Shown: piece by piece, positions 34,999-44,140 of the stretch
Layout of the letters: each line of letters opens with the position of its first letter
How positions within the stretch are numbered: position 1 is the stretch's first letter
Notes under the pieces: model-generated
Seen by the model: the letters and a program-made list of their open reading frames with translations, nothing else
What the model was told of the DNA's origin: nothing
Databases searched by the model: none
Position numbers and translations under genes: made by a program
Assembly: GCA_030148065.1 (NCBI GenBank)
Contig: JASBUC010000078.1
Location: forward strand, 51,008-115,007
Origin: Legionellaceae bacterium
GTDB lineage: Bacteria; Pseudomonadota; Gammaproteobacteria; Legionellales; Legionellaceae
Direction of reading: 5' to 3'
Length of the DNA: 64,000 nucleotides

Positions 34999-36291
34999 AT
35001 GAGTGAAGAAATAACAAACGTTCAAGCAAGGATGACTCCTTTGGCGGAGAGAATGCGACCAAGAAAGCTCAAGGAAGTGGTTGGGCAGGGTCATTTAACC
35101 GAAGAGGGCATGCCACTAGCGCGATCGCTGCAGAATGGAAAACTTTCTTCAATCATTCTATGGGGCCCTCCTGGCACGGGTAAGACCACACTTGCTCGTA
35201 TTCTTTCAGAAGGCTCAAAGACCCATTTTCGTCAACTCTCTGCTGTTTTTGCAGGCGTGAAAGACTTAAAAGAAGTGTTTGCCGAGGCAAAAGCGCGTCG
35301 AGAGCAAGGTGAGCAAACACTGTTATTTGTTGACGAAATTCATCGTTTTATGAAGTCGCAACAAGATGCTTTTCTCCCAGTGATGGAAGATGGAACGATT
35401 ATTTTAATTGGTGCCACCACAGAAAACCCGTCATTTGAATTAAATCGTGCGCTTTTATCTCGTTGCCAAGTTTTAACCTTAAATCGTTTAAGCAATGAGG
35501 CACTGGAGTGCCTCTTAGAACGGGTTGAAGAAAAGTTAGAAATGACATTGCCTTTGACTGAGCAGGCTAGATCGTTGTTGGTTGAGCTTGCTGATGGCGA
35601 TGGCCGTTATGTTTTTGGCATGCTAGAGCAAGTATTACCTGAAACGGAACCAGTGGATGAAAAACGCTTACTAACCCTCACTCAAAAGCGTGCGCCTCTC
35701 TATGATAAGAAAGATGATGCCCATTATAATTTAATATCAGCCCTTCATAAGTCGGTGCGAGGCAGTGATCCTGATGCGGCTCTTTATTGGTTTGCTCGCA
35801 TGCTAGCTAGTGGTGAGGATCCTAATTTCATCGCCCGACGTATGACCCGCATGGCCAGTGAAGACATAGGACTTGCCGATCCACAAGCGCTGACTCAGTG
35901 TCTTAATGCTTGGGATGCTTATGAGCGCCTTGGGGCGCCAGAAGGTGAGCTTGCATTGGCACAAGCGCTGGTCTACTTAGCAACAGCGCCTAAGTCGATA
36001 GCAGTCTACAAAGCCTTGAAAGACGTACAAAGGCTTGTGAAAAAAACAGGTTCGATGTCCCCACCAATGCACATTTTGAATGCACCGACGAAGCTGATGA
36101 AAGAAAAAGGTTATGGTGGGGGATATGTGTATGATCCAGACACCAAAGAGAGCTTTTCAGGTCAAAACTACTTTCCAGAAGCGCTTGGCCGGCAATCTTT
36201 TTATCAGCCAGTGCAACGAGGGTTTGAGCGTGAGATTAACAAGCGTTTGACTTATTGGCAGAACTTACGAATGGCTAAAACCCGCGATTAA
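34999..36291 (+). CDS. rarA: Replication-associated recombination protein A
   Basis: AAA+ ATPase (RarA/MgsA, WRNIP1 family) acting at stalled replication forks. The 430 residues start with TPLAERMRPRKLKEVVGQGHL, then Walker A GPPGTGKT at 56-63, Walker B LLFVDEIHRF, sensor IGATTENPSFELNRALLSRCQV and the C-terminal tetramerisation region (HYNLISALHKSVRGSDPDAALYW, PKSIAVYKAL, YGGGYVYDPD). ATG 34999 is chosen by comparison with known RarA starts; TTG 34981 lies upstream. No strong ribosome binding site is visible. Confidence 0.93.
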   Translation: MSEEITNVQARMTPLAERMRPRKLKEVVGQGHLTEEGMPLARSLQNGKLSSIILWGPPGTGKTTLARILSEGSKTHFRQLSAVFAGVKDLKEVFAEAKARREQGEQTLLFVDEIHRFMKSQQDAFLPVMEDGTIILIGATTENPSFELNRALLSRCQVLTLNRLSNEALECLLERVEEKLEMTLPLTEQARSLLVELADGDGRYVFGMLEQVLPETEPVDEKRLLTLTQKRAPLYDKKDDAHYNLISALHKSVRGSDPDAALYWFARMLASGEDPNFIARRMTRMASEDIGLADPQALTQCLNAWDAYERLGAPEGELALAQALVYLATAPKSIAVYKALKDVQRLVKKTGSMSPPMHILNAPTKLMKEKGYGGGYVYDPDTKESFSGQNYFPEALGRQSFYQPVQRGFEREINKRLTYWQNLRMAKTRD

Positions 36292-36340
36292 AGAGCTAAT
36301 TATTAGTACGCCGGTCGTTAATAAGACTTGTCTCATCCGT

Positions 36341-37327
36341 TTAAAACCAATGTTGTCTCTTTAGATAGGCAAGTAGCCCAGCAGAAGTTAACCCTAAAAG
36401 ACCGCATACTAAACCAAAGGCTAAGTGATTGCTGCTGCCAGGGATCCCTCCAAGGTTCATACCAAATAAGCTGCCAACTGAAGAGATGGGTAAAAACACA
36501 GCCGTCAGCAAAGAAAAAAGATACATTCTTCGATTCATTTGTTGAGAGATTTTATTATTTAATTGCTCTTGCATTAAGCCACAACGATCACGCGCTAGTT
36601 CCAGTTCTTCAAAGTTTCTTAAAGTAGTATTAAAACAGTCTTGAAAGGTTTGTCGGTAGTTGTTTAATAGTGATGATTGAGTGGTGTGTAAGGAATTAAG
36701 AGCTTCTTTTTGGGGGGAAAGGTGACGTTTAAGAAGTAAGATCCGTCGTTTTATGTCTGAGAGCTCAGTGCTTAGGAGTGCTAGGTTGCTGTTTGCCTCG
36801 AGCTGGTGAAGAATACTTTGTTCAGTCCCATCAACCTCATCGACAAGTTCAGCAATATAACGTGAGAGCTCATTATTTATTTCATCTAATATGGCGCTAA
36901 GCACGTCAACAGCGGTTTTCGGACCTTCTTTTTGTTTAAGATCGGTGCAGATCCGTTGAATAATGCGTAGCTCTCGACTGCGAGTTGTAACAATAAGGTT
37001 ATGCTTTAGAAAAACTCGTACGGAGACCATGTCTTCTTCTTCTTGCTCCTGGTTTAAGTTTATGGATCTTAAGCAGGTGTATAAGTATTCATTTCGGGCA
37101 ATTGTGCGGGCTCTAATGCCCTCTTCTGTTAATGATTCGATTAACCAAGCGTCAAATAACAGAGGGGTCTGCTCTAGCCATTTAATGAAATCAGGGTTTC
37201 TATAGTCAAAATGCAGCCAACAGGTCTGGTTATTACGAAGTTTTTCATCCAATTCATCCAGGGTTATTTCTGTAGCACCACCAGTACTGTCTAACTGATA
37301 ACCAAATAAAAATCCGTAGTGATTCAT
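36341..37327 (-). CDS. zntB: CorA-family divalent cation transporter, ZntB type
   Basis: A 328-residue CorA-superfamily protein: a long cytoplasmic alpha/beta-coiled domain (about 1-265), then two C-terminal membrane helices (RMYLFSLLTAVFLPISSVGSLFGMN and LAFGLVCGLLGLTSAGLLAYL) flanking the GMN pore motif, with GMNLGGIPG characteristic of ZntB rather than CorA. ZntB moves zinc. The start overlaps the stop of the MscS gene by 4 bp (ATGA), so they form one unit. A long open frame on the other strand within this gene is a shadow. Confidence 0.88.
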   Translation of the reverse strand: MNHYGFLFGYQLDSTGGATEITLDELDEKLRNNQTCWLHFDYRNPDFIKWLEQTPLLFDAWLIESLTEEGIRARTIARNEYLYTCLRSINLNQEQEEEDMVSVRVFLKHNLIVTTRSRELRIIQRICTDLKQKEGPKTAVDVLSAILDEINNELSRYIAELVDEVDGTEQSILHQLEANSNLALLSTELSDIKRRILLLKRHLSPQKEALNSLHTTQSSLLNNYRQTFQDCFNTTLRNFEELELARDRCGLMQEQLNNKISQQMNRRMYLFSLLTAVFLPISSVGSLFGMNLGGIPGSSNHLAFGLVCGLLGLTSAGLLAYLKRQHWF

Positions 37328-38205
37328 GCGTTTTCCAAGAAGAGAGATTGATAATGTTGTTTGGTATACCCAAAAACCATTTCTTTAATCATTTCATCAA
37401 GTTCATGAATTTGATGAGCAAAACAGTGAAAGCTTATTGTTAATTTTATATATTCAGGTTTATCAAAGTAACAAACCGTTTTAATTTGGGGTGCTTGGTG
37501 CACATGACGGAGCACTAAGTTAAAGTCTTTTTTAGGACGGAGCTGCCTGGGGGGCATTTTTCTAGCATTTTCTAGAATTTTGCTCGTGTTTTTCAGGAGT
37601 TGCTCTTTAACAATGGGCAAATCGCAGTGAATAGGGATAAGGCAGGTAATATGGCGCTCAATTAAATGATGATCCAGAGAAATTCGCTTCACAGGGTTAT
37701 GGATAATCAAGCCATTGGGAATCTTAATGCAGTGACCATTACTTCTGTTTAAGTCTGAGTCACTTGTTTCTAGAAGCTTAAAGTAGAAAAAGCCAAGGTT
37801 AAAGACCACGCCTTTGTTACCCAATATTTCGATGTAGTCACCTTCAGTAAATAGTCCGCGCCAGGAAATAATTCCGCAGCCAACAAGATTCATAATCGTT
37901 TCTTTATTTGTAATCACAAGACCGGCAGAGACCAAGCTAAGACCATAAAAAATTTGAGTAAACCCTTGTACCCAAATCTTGGCTAATAAAAAGACAAAAA
38001 AGATGGAGCCAAGATAGATAATTCTTGTCTGCAATCGTGACTTTTGCAGCGAGTCTTTCAGCGCATGTTTTAAAAATGAATAAATTAGTAGCGAGGCAAT
38101 GGTAATTAAAATGAAAAGGATTAAAGAGTGATATAAATTGTTATACAACTCATTTTCAAAAAAGTGGGTAGACATTTGAAGAAGGTTTGGCTCTAAAGTG
38201 GACAA
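37324..38205 (-). CDS. MscS-family mechanosensitive channel
   Basis: A 293-residue small-conductance channel protein. Three hydrophobic segments lie at about 24-45, 62-82 and 84-115; the last, LVSAGLVITNKETIMNLVGCGIISWRGLFTEGDYIEI, is the pore helix plus the start of the beta domain typical of MscS. The C-terminal alpha/beta vestibule includes LRHVHQAPQIKTVCYFDKPEY. The beta domain carries an insertion (about 160-185) relative to E. coli MscS. It is translationally coupled to the zntB-type gene, hinting at joint osmotic and ion homeostasis. Confidence 0.82.
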   Translation of the reverse strand: MSTLEPNLLQMSTHFFENELYNNLYHSLILFILITIASLLIYSFLKHALKDSLQKSRLQTRIIYLGSIFFVFLLAKIWVQGFTQIFYGLSLVSAGLVITNKETIMNLVGCGIISWRGLFTEGDYIEILGNKGVVFNLGFFYFKLLETSDSDLNRSNGHCIKIPNGLIIHNPVKRISLDHHLIERHITCLIPIHCDLPIVKEQLLKNTSKILENARKMPPRQLRPKKDFNLVLRHVHQAPQIKTVCYFDKPEYIKLTISFHCFAHQIHELDEMIKEMVFGYTKQHYQSLFLENA

Positions 38206-38247
38206 AATTTAACAAATATATCACATGAAAGTCAAACAAGTTAATGG

Positions 38248-38276
38248 TTTACCTGTATTTCTAACTGCTCCATAAT
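38248..38276 (+). promoter_or_regulatory. Candidate sigma-70 promoter for the rimK operon
   Basis: TTTACC (38248-38253), a 17-bp spacer and CATAAT (38271-38276) lie about 30 bases before ATG 38307. The -10 matches five of six consensus bases. Confidence 0.45.
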
Positions 38277-38306
38277 GAGCGATAAACTAATTAAAGAGGG
38301 ATGAGA

Positions 38307-39212
38307 ATGAAGGTTGGTATTCTATCTAGAAATGAAAAATTATATTCAACTAAACGACTACAAGAAGCCGCCCTTAGTCGAGGTCATGAAGTTGAAATTA
38401 TTGACTATATTCGTTGTTATATGAATATAAGCTCTAGTAAACCCTCTATTCATTATGATGGTAAAGAATTAGGCTCTTTTGATGCGATTATTCCTCGAAT
38501 TGGGGCAAAGAGAACATTTTATGGTGCTTCAATCGTTCGACAGTTTGAGACCATTGGGACCTACGCAATAAATTCATCTCTAGCCATTACACGTTCGCGA
38601 GATAAACTGCGTTCTCTACAGCTTCTTGCTATGAAAGGCGTTGACATGCCAATAACAGGAATTGCGAATGCACCAAGTGATGTAAATGATTTAATAAAAA
38701 GTCTTGGGGGCGCTCCCATCATTATAAAACTAATAGAAGGTACACAAGGCGTTGGCGTGGTTTTAGCGGAAACAAAAAAAGCGGCTGAGAGTGTGATGCA
38801 GACCCTGATGGGATTAAATGCCAACATCATTTTACAAGAATACATCAAAGAATCAGCTGGTGCGGACATTCGCTGTTTAGTAATCGGAGATAAAGTGATT
38901 GCTGCAATGGAACGGCGAGCAGGCCCAGGGGAGTTTCGAGCTAACCTTCATCAAGGTGGCAGTGCTCACCCAATAAAAATTAGCAAAAAAGAGCGCGAGG
39001 TGGCGGTAAAAGCTTGTAAAATTATGGGATTGAGAATGGCTGGCGTTGATTTGCTGCGATCAGACCGGGGGCCTTTGGTGTTAGAGATTAATTCTTCTCC
39101 TGGCCTAGAGGGTATTGAAAAGGCCTCAGGAAAAGACGTTGCGAGTTTGGTCATTCAATACTTAGAAAAGCACGCAAAACCAATTGGTCCAAGAAGTCAT
39201 TATCAGGGATAA
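38307..39212 (+). CDS. rimK: Ribosomal protein S6 glutamate ligase RimK
   Basis: ATP-grasp ligase adding glutamates to ribosomal protein S6. The 301 residues start [22 protein letters not shown], as in E. coli RimK, and contain [42 protein letters not shown] and the ATP-grasp core [40 protein letters not shown] and [16 protein letters not shown] 38307 is chosen over ATG 38301 by alignment with RimK and because AGAGGG lies six bases upstream. It is first of three tightly spaced genes: two bases separate its stop from the next start. Confidence 0.93.
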   Translation: MKVGILSRNEKLYSTKRLQEAALSRGHEVEIIDYIRCYMNISSSKPSIHYDGKELGSFDAIIPRIGAKRTFYGASIVRQFETIGTYAINSSLAITRSRDKLRSLQLLAMKGVDMPITGIANAPSDVNDLIKSLGGAPIIIKLIEGTQGVGVVLAETKKAAESVMQTLMGLNANIILQEYIKESAGADIRCLVIGDKVIAAMERRAGPGEFRANLHQGGSAHPIKISKKEREVAVKACKIMGLRMAGVDLLRSDRGPLVLEINSSPGLEGIEKASGKDVASLVIQYLEKHAKPIGPRSHYQG

Positions 39213-39214
39213 AA

Positions 39215-40225
39215 ATGTTAAATGAGGCATTTAGTATAGGAAACCAGGTGGTTCAACCAGGGAGCAGGCAAACCATTAATTTGCCAATGCCAAAACTCTA
39301 TGATTGCGCTCCACAAGCAATGCCGGTGCATGTTTTTCATGGTAAACAGACAGGCCCCCGGTTATTGGTTACCGCGGCCATTCATGGAGATGAGGTCAAT
39401 GGCGTTGAAATTGCTAGGCGATTGATAAAAAAAACGGTTTTAAAAAAAGTAAATGGGACACTAATAGTAGTGCCTGTAGTTAACATTTATGGCTTTTTGT
39501 ATCAAGATCGATATTTAATGGATCGGCGTGATCTAAATCGTGCTTTTCCTGGGAGTAAATCGGGCTCTCTAGCAGCGAGATTAGCACACCTTATTACCAA
39601 AGAACTATTCACAAAAATTACCCATTGCATTGACTTACATGCGGGCTCTCTGCAAAGAACTAATTTGCCACAGATCCGCACAAACCTTGATTTAAGTGCG
39701 GATGTGGATTTAGCGAAGTCTTTTAGTGCACCGGTTATTTTGCATGCGAAACTTCGTGATGGTTCTATGAGAGAGTTTGCTGATAATAACAATTGCCCTT
39801 TTTTGCTTTATGAAGCAGGTGAGTCTCTACGGTTTGATGAATTTTCAATTCGTACTGGGCTTAATGGTATTTTGAAGGTAATGAACAGTCTTGGGATGAT
39901 TAATCTTACAAAGGAGCTCCGTTCATCTCTCACGCCTATGATTGCCAAACACAGCTATTGGGTACGAGCGCCTTACAGCGGGTTGCTTCACCCTAATAAA
40001 CAGTTAGGAAAGAAAGTTAAAAAAGGTGAATTAATTGCAAAAATTGCTAATCCTATGGGGCGAGATGAGTATCAAGTTATCTCGCCCTTTGATGGTATTA
40101 TCATTGGAAAAAGTAATATGCCCATGATACATGAGGGGGCAGCCATATTTCACATTGCTAGCTTTGAACGAGTTGATATTGCAGCGTTGCAGATTGACTG
40201 TTTGAAAGAGTTTTACATTGACTAA
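39215..40225 (+). CDS. Succinylglutamate desuccinylase/aspartoacylase family hydrolase
   Basis: A 336-residue zinc-dependent M14-like deacylase. Zinc-binding HGDE (in AAIHGDEVNGVEIARRL) and the later His in HCIDLHAG, with DLNRAFPGSKSGSLAARLA between them, are the family pattern. The C-terminal 80 residues form a beta domain with biotinyl/lipoyl-like hairpins (APYSGLLHPNKQLGKKVKKGELIAKI). It lies directly between rimK and the retropepsin-like gene, an arrangement found in other gammaproteobacteria, so it may process a glutamylated product; that role is inferred. Confidence 0.85.
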   Translation: MLNEAFSIGNQVVQPGSRQTINLPMPKLYDCAPQAMPVHVFHGKQTGPRLLVTAAIHGDEVNGVEIARRLIKKTVLKKVNGTLIVVPVVNIYGFLYQDRYLMDRRDLNRAFPGSKSGSLAARLAHLITKELFTKITHCIDLHAGSLQRTNLPQIRTNLDLSADVDLAKSFSAPVILHAKLRDGSMREFADNNNCPFLLYEAGESLRFDEFSIRTGLNGILKVMNSLGMINLTKELRSSLTPMIAKHSYWVRAPYSGLLHPNKQLGKKVKKGELIAKIANPMGRDEYQVISPFDGIIIGKSNMPMIHEGAAIFHIASFERVDIAALQIDCLKEFYID

Positions 40226-40236
40226 TGGCGGATTGA

Positions 40237-40740
40237 ATGCGAACTAAACAATTAGATAATCGACTTCTGATAGGACGTTCTGAGTGGTGTGGTTTGCCAA
40301 ACCTTAATATTCCAGCGATTAAGGCAAAAATTGATACAGGGGCAAAAACCTCCTCTATTCATGCTTATAACATTACGTCATATCAACAACAGGGCCGCTT
40401 AATGGTTTCATATGACTTACACCCAGTCCAAAGCAATGATAAACTTACAGTGCAATGTCACTCAGAAGTCATAGATCAGCGAGCAGTTATGAGCTCCAAT
40501 GGCCAAAAAGAATTGCGTTTTGTGATTGAAACGTTATTAAGTTTGGGTGAGCGATCTTGGCAAATAGAGTTGACCCTTTCCAACCGTGATCCTCTAAGGT
40601 TTCGATTATTGCTCGGTCGGGAGGCATTTGGCACTAAAGTTATCATTGATCCAGCCATCAGTTGTAACCAGCAAAAACTAAGTAAAAAAGTTCAGCAAAA
40701 ACTTATAGCAGAGGCCCAGTCATTAAACGATAGAGATTGA
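40237..40740 (+). CDS. rimB: RimB-type retropepsin-like protease (PF05618 family)
   Basis: A 167-residue protein of the family once named ATP-dependent zinc protease. KAKIDTGAKTSSIHAYNI holds the retropepsin-like D-T-G-A motif (about residue 32), and RFRLLLGREAFGTKVIIDPA is the conserved C-terminal segment. In Pseudomonas, RimB removes the glutamate tail added by RimK; the gene follows rimK here with one gene between them. Length is typical. AUG 40237 is preceded by a weak ribosome binding site (GGCGGATTG). Confidence 0.8.
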   Translation: MRTKQLDNRLLIGRSEWCGLPNLNIPAIKAKIDTGAKTSSIHAYNITSYQQQGRLMVSYDLHPVQSNDKLTVQCHSEVIDQRAVMSSNGQKELRFVIETLLSLGERSWQIELTLSNRDPLRFRLLLGREAFGTKVIIDPAISCNQQKLSKKVQQKLIAEAQSLNDRD

Positions 40741-40752
40741 CTAACTGTGCTC

Positions 40753-40782
40753 TATACCCAAACTAGTTCATTTTGTGAAGTC
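40753..40782. repeat. CCCAAAC palindromic repeat, left half
   Basis: TATACCCAAACTAGTTC plus ATTTTGTGAAGTC, matching the arm at 41706 in all but a few positions. It lies between rimB and the hydrolase gene. Confidence 0.65.
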
Positions 40783-40827
40783 TGAATGCTACTACCTGAA
40801 GGTGCAGAATAAACAAGGGTGAGTATA

Positions 40828-41682
40828 ATGGGTGTTTTTAATAAGAGGCAGAGCATGTTAAGTAGAGCGAAGACATCCGTAGACGGCATTCCATTGGCCT
40901 ACCATATTTCAGGTTCAGTTAAAGAGGGAAAGCCCGTTATTTTATTTGGCCACAGTTATATGTGGAATGCAGATATGTGGTTTGAGCAAATAGAAAAATT
41001 ACAAGAAAAATTTACCTGCATTGCTACTGATTTACCAGCCCATGGTGACTCAGGCCTATTTCCTGATAGAGACTACAGCATTCAAAACCTAGCAACGTTC
41101 CATGCTAATTTTATGAAACAGTTGGGTATTGAACAGTATGCGGTCGTTGGACTCTCGGTTGGCGGCATGTGGGGAACACAATTAGCACTGTCATACCCTG
41201 AGGTTGTGACTCATTTAATGATTATGGATACGTTTGTCGGAGCAGAACCAAAAGAGTCACAGCAAGAGTATTTCCAACTTATCGAATACTCAGAAAATCA
41301 TGGATACTCAGAAGAGTTTGTGACAACACTTGTTCAGTATTTCTTAACGCCGGAGACGATTGCAAATAATGCTGAGTTGGTGGAGCGTTTTAAGAAGCCA
41401 TTATTGTCTTATAATGATAAGGATGAGCGACGTTCTCACTTGTGCGACATTGGTCGTAAAATTTTCTCGCGGGAGTCTTTGTTAGATAAGTTATCGGAGA
41501 TTACAATCCCATTCTTGATTGCAACGGGTGAAAAAGATTTGCCCAGACCTCCGCGAGAGTCACGACTAATGGCAGAGCACAATCCTAAGTGTTGTTTAGA
41601 GATTATTGAAAATGCCGCGCACATTGCAAACCTTGAGCAAGTAGATAAGGTTACAATGTTGATTGATGACTTTCTATCCTAA
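40828..41682 (+). CDS. Alpha/beta hydrolase
   Basis: A 284-residue alpha/beta-hydrolase-fold enzyme. Oxyanion region HSYMWNADMW follows ILFGH, the nucleophile elbow is GLSVGG (VVGLSVGGMWG), the acid lies near ATGEKDLPRP and the catalytic His in ENAAHIANLEQ. These four elements in order match haloperoxidase/esterase-like hydrolases such as 3-oxoadipate enol-lactonase relatives. Substrate unknown. ATG 40828 is preferred, with AGGGTGA just upstream; GTG 40819 and ATG 40855 are alternatives. Confidence 0.8.
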   Translation: MGVFNKRQSMLSRAKTSVDGIPLAYHISGSVKEGKPVILFGHSYMWNADMWFEQIEKLQEKFTCIATDLPAHGDSGLFPDRDYSIQNLATFHANFMKQLGIEQYAVVGLSVGGMWGTQLALSYPEVVTHLMIMDTFVGAEPKESQQEYFQLIEYSENHGYSEEFVTTLVQYFLTPETIANNAELVERFKKPLLSYNDKDERRSHLCDIGRKIFSRESLLDKLSEITIPFLIATGEKDLPRPPRESRLMAEHNPKCCLEIIENAAHIANLEQVDKVTMLIDDFLS

Positions 41683-41705
41683 AAATACGGTTCTGCAGAT
41701 GGGTA

Positions 41706-42010
41706 TATACTCAAACCAGTTCATTATGCGAAGTCTGAACTTCGATAAAGACGCCTCATAATACTTTGCTCCTTGACAGGTAATAAACATGCCGGCGTCT
41801 CAAAGCATTAATGAGGCGACTTTCTCTTTGCTCAGATAGAGTCTGAAATAACGTTATTCACTGACTCTCAGCACAACTTTGACAACAGTAGAGCTTTGAG
41901 GTTTGTTTCTCTCGATTGATGAATAGTTTACCCTATTGAGATTGAGAGAGGGACGAACCTCGGAGCTCTGATTAAGTCAAAGCTTCGCAGAATGAACTGG
42001 TTTGGGTATA
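41706..42010. mobile_element. 305-bp element with CCCAAAC inverted ends
   Basis: The left end TATACTCAAACCAGTTC (41706 on) and the right end (41970-42010, GCTTCGCAGAATGAACTGG then TTTGGGTATA) are inverted repeats of about 30 bp. Inside lie two further inverted pairs: CGCCTCATAA...TTAATGAGGCG (about 41753/41814) and GAGGTTTGTTTCTCTC with GAGAGAGGGACGAACCTC (about 41899/41946). No coding region fits. The right end directly abuts the stop codon (42011-42013) of the minus-strand efflux gene. This is the largest copy of the family and accounts for the whole 328-bp gap. Confidence 0.75.
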
Positions 42011-43222
42011 TTACTGATCATCCTTAAGGTTGATGTTGACCATCTGCAGAATAAAAAGCATTAGTGATAAGGCTACAAAGTAGTAGGGCAGGGCAAAAAT
42101 GGTGCCGTTGTGTAAAACGCCCATCAAGAAGGTAAAGAGCGAAATAAAAAGATAATAGAGGCAGCCAAAGAGCGATCCAGCCATTCCCAGCTCATTTTTA
42201 TAAGAGTCCAGAGCAAGACTTAAAACATTGGGAACGGTTAAAGAAAACGAAAAATATATACCAGAAAGACACAAGACAATAATTGTTAGGCTTACGTAGG
42301 CTGAGCCATGCCAGTCATATAGACAAAAACAAACAAGCAATAGAAGGCTGCTGATAAAGGTGCCCAAAATCCCAAAAGCAATTAAACGTGTGGCACCTAA
42401 TTCTTCATTTAAGTAATGAGAGCTAAGCCCTCCCATAGCACTGCAAAGGGCAAAAATAGTTCCTAATAATCCATATTGATAAGGCGTAAAGTTAAGAAGT
42501 TCGATGATAATAAAAGGTCCCTCTGAATAAAAACTAAAAATTAAACCATTAAAACCACCAACTAAGGCAGCACTAAGCCAAATATGCTTATCAATTAAGA
42601 GTCTTTTAGCAACAGTCAATAAGTGTCTACTAAGGTTTATTTTACCTTGTGAGTGCAAGTTTGGGTGCGTTTCAGGTAAGCGAAGCAGACTATAGAAAAA
42701 AATTAGGAAGCCCAATATGACCAGAAAACTAAAATTGGCTCGCCAATTCCAAAAATGAACCAGTAGCCCACCAAAAAATGGGCCAAGTGCCGGGGCGATG
42801 GCTAAGGCCATCATGACCAGACTATAAATTTGGTTGCGCCTAGTACCGGAGAAGACATCACGAACCATGGTTTGGGTGATTACTGAGCCCACACTTGCGC
42901 CCAGCGCTTGAAAAAAGCGAGCAGCCAATAAGGCATTGATGCTGGGTGATAAAAAACAAATGAAAGAACTCAAAATATAAATCATGATACCAAACAGCAT
43001 GATTTTTCGGCGACCATATTTGTCTGAGAGTCCTCCCCAAAGTAAGACACCAGCTGCAAAGCCCAGAAAATAAATACTAAGCGTCCACTCAGTTAAACGC
43101 ATGCTGGTTTTTAATGAGCCCGCAATGTTTGGTAAGGCTGGTGTATAAATGGTTTCGCTCAATAGCGGAAAGCCAGAGAGTAAGACCATGATCAAAATGG
43201 TTAGTTTTCTTCTAGTTGGCAT
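42011..43222 (-). CDS. Bcr/CflA-family multidrug efflux MFS transporter
   Basis: A 403-residue, 12-TM drug:H+ antiporter. TIYTPALPNIAGSLKTS in the first helix-loop is the Bcr/CflA signature, followed by GGLSDKYGRRKIMLFG (motif A) and RFFQALGASVGSVITQTMVRDVF (motif C region). Family members export bicyclomycin, chloramphenicol or sulfonamides; the substrate here is unknown. Both sides are framed by CCCAAAC repeats, the 3' one touching the stop codon and the 5' one starting 33 bp before ATG 43222. Confidence 0.88.
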   Translation of the reverse strand: MPTRRKLTILIMVLLSGFPLLSETIYTPALPNIAGSLKTSMRLTEWTLSIYFLGFAAGVLLWGGLSDKYGRRKIMLFGIMIYILSSFICFLSPSINALLAARFFQALGASVGSVITQTMVRDVFSGTRRNQIYSLVMMALAIAPALGPFFGGLLVHFWNWRANFSFLVILGFLIFFYSLLRLPETHPNLHSQGKINLSRHLLTVAKRLLIDKHIWLSAALVGGFNGLIFSFYSEGPFIIIELLNFTPYQYGLLGTIFALCSAMGGLSSHYLNEELGATRLIAFGILGTFISSLLLLVCFCLYDWHGSAYVSLTIIVLCLSGIYFSFSLTVPNVLSLALDSYKNELGMAGSLFGCLYYLFISLFTFLMGVLHNGTIFALPYYFVALSLMLFILQMVNINLKDDQ

Positions 43223-43254
43223 TAAAGGGTAATAAAAGAGTCATAATGTAATAA

Positions 43255-43327
43255 TATACCCAAACCAGTTCATTCTGAGAAGCATTGACTTATTCAGAGC
43301 GTCGCAGAATGAATTGGTTTGGGTATA
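43255..43327. repeat. Complete 73-bp CCCAAAC palindrome
   Basis: TATACCCAAACCAGTTC, then ATTCTGAGAAGC, a short centre, and the inverted right arm ending GGTTTGGGTATA. Arms are about 29 bp with few mismatches. It lies between the efflux gene start and the LRR gene stop. Confidence 0.8.
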
Positions 43328-43375
43328 AGTATCACTTGCTGGGCTTTATGAGGCAGGGTGGGTATTTGAATGCAC

Positions 43376-44083
43376 TTAGAAATTATAGCGCTTTACAAAA
43401 GACTGCATTTTTTTTTCTTCTTCTTTTTGAGTTAACATTTCTGCACATTCAGTATTTTGTTTGACGTTAAAGGCTTCCTGGGAGGCTATAACCTCGCTAA
43501 TGTGAGGGTTTTGATGTAATGCGTCTAACAGTTCCTCCCATTTATTGGGTGATAGCTTGCTAAAATCATTATAGTTTAAGTTAATTTTTTTGGATGGCAC
43601 CATGGAAATAAAGGCTATAAATCCCTTCCATGCCTCATTAGTTTTGTTACTCATGTGCGAGAGATTGTCTGTTAGTACTAAAGACTCTAAGACACTCTCT
43701 TTTGGAAGGGCTTTCAATAAAGCCTGCCAACTTTCTTTACTAAATTCATCTAAGGAATTCGAGCTTAGATTTAATCTTTTGAGTACTGAGCATTCACTAA
43801 ATGCACGACTAAGGCGTGGTAATTTACCTTCTGGAACATGGCCGATGTACTGCGCAACCAACGAGAGATCTTCGATCTGCGCTCTTTCGTGACGCTCTAG
43901 CGACAAAAACGCATTTAAAAAGGTGGGAGTAACATGGAGTGAATAGCTACCATTAAAACCATTGCAAGAAAGATTTTCTAACATATAGGAAGTCGGAAAT
44001 GTTTTATATGGTGCTTCTTCTATCGGGTCGACTGCTGCATCTGTACTTCTACAAATTAATGACGACCAAAACCCTGTACCCAA
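43376..44083 (-). CDS. Leucine-rich-repeat protein, candidate effector
   Basis: A 235-residue protein with ribonuclease-inhibitor-like LRR units: IEDLSLVAQYIGHVPEGKLPRLSRAFSECSVLKRLNLSSNSLDEF, then LPKESVLESLVLTDNLSHM and KKINLNYNDFSKLSPNKWEELLDALHQNPHI. Repeat spacing near 28-30 residues fits the intracellular NLR/RI type. No signal peptide is seen. The C-terminus CAEMLTQKEEEKKMQSFVKRYNF has a Glu/Lys block ending in aromatics, like type IV effector tails. LRR effectors are common in Legionella; this identity is inferred. Confidence 0.65.
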   Translation of the reverse strand: MGTGFWSSLICRSTDAAVDPIEEAPYKTFPTSYMLENLSCNGFNGSYSLHVTPTFLNAFLSLERHERAQIEDLSLVAQYIGHVPEGKLPRLSRAFSECSVLKRLNLSSNSLDEFSKESWQALLKALPKESVLESLVLTDNLSHMSNKTNEAWKGFIAFISMVPSKKINLNYNDFSKLSPNKWEELLDALHQNPHISEVIASQEAFNVKQNTECAEMLTQKEEEKKMQSFVKRYNF

Positions 44084-44140
44084 TGTTCAACCTGTTTTTG
44101 TGCAAATAACAATCACCATAACACAAAAAAGTTCTAAAGT

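Noticed and set aside
36328..36627. 99-codon plus-strand frame after rarA
   Set aside because: It is antisense to the ZntB-type gene, which has the GMN pore motif.
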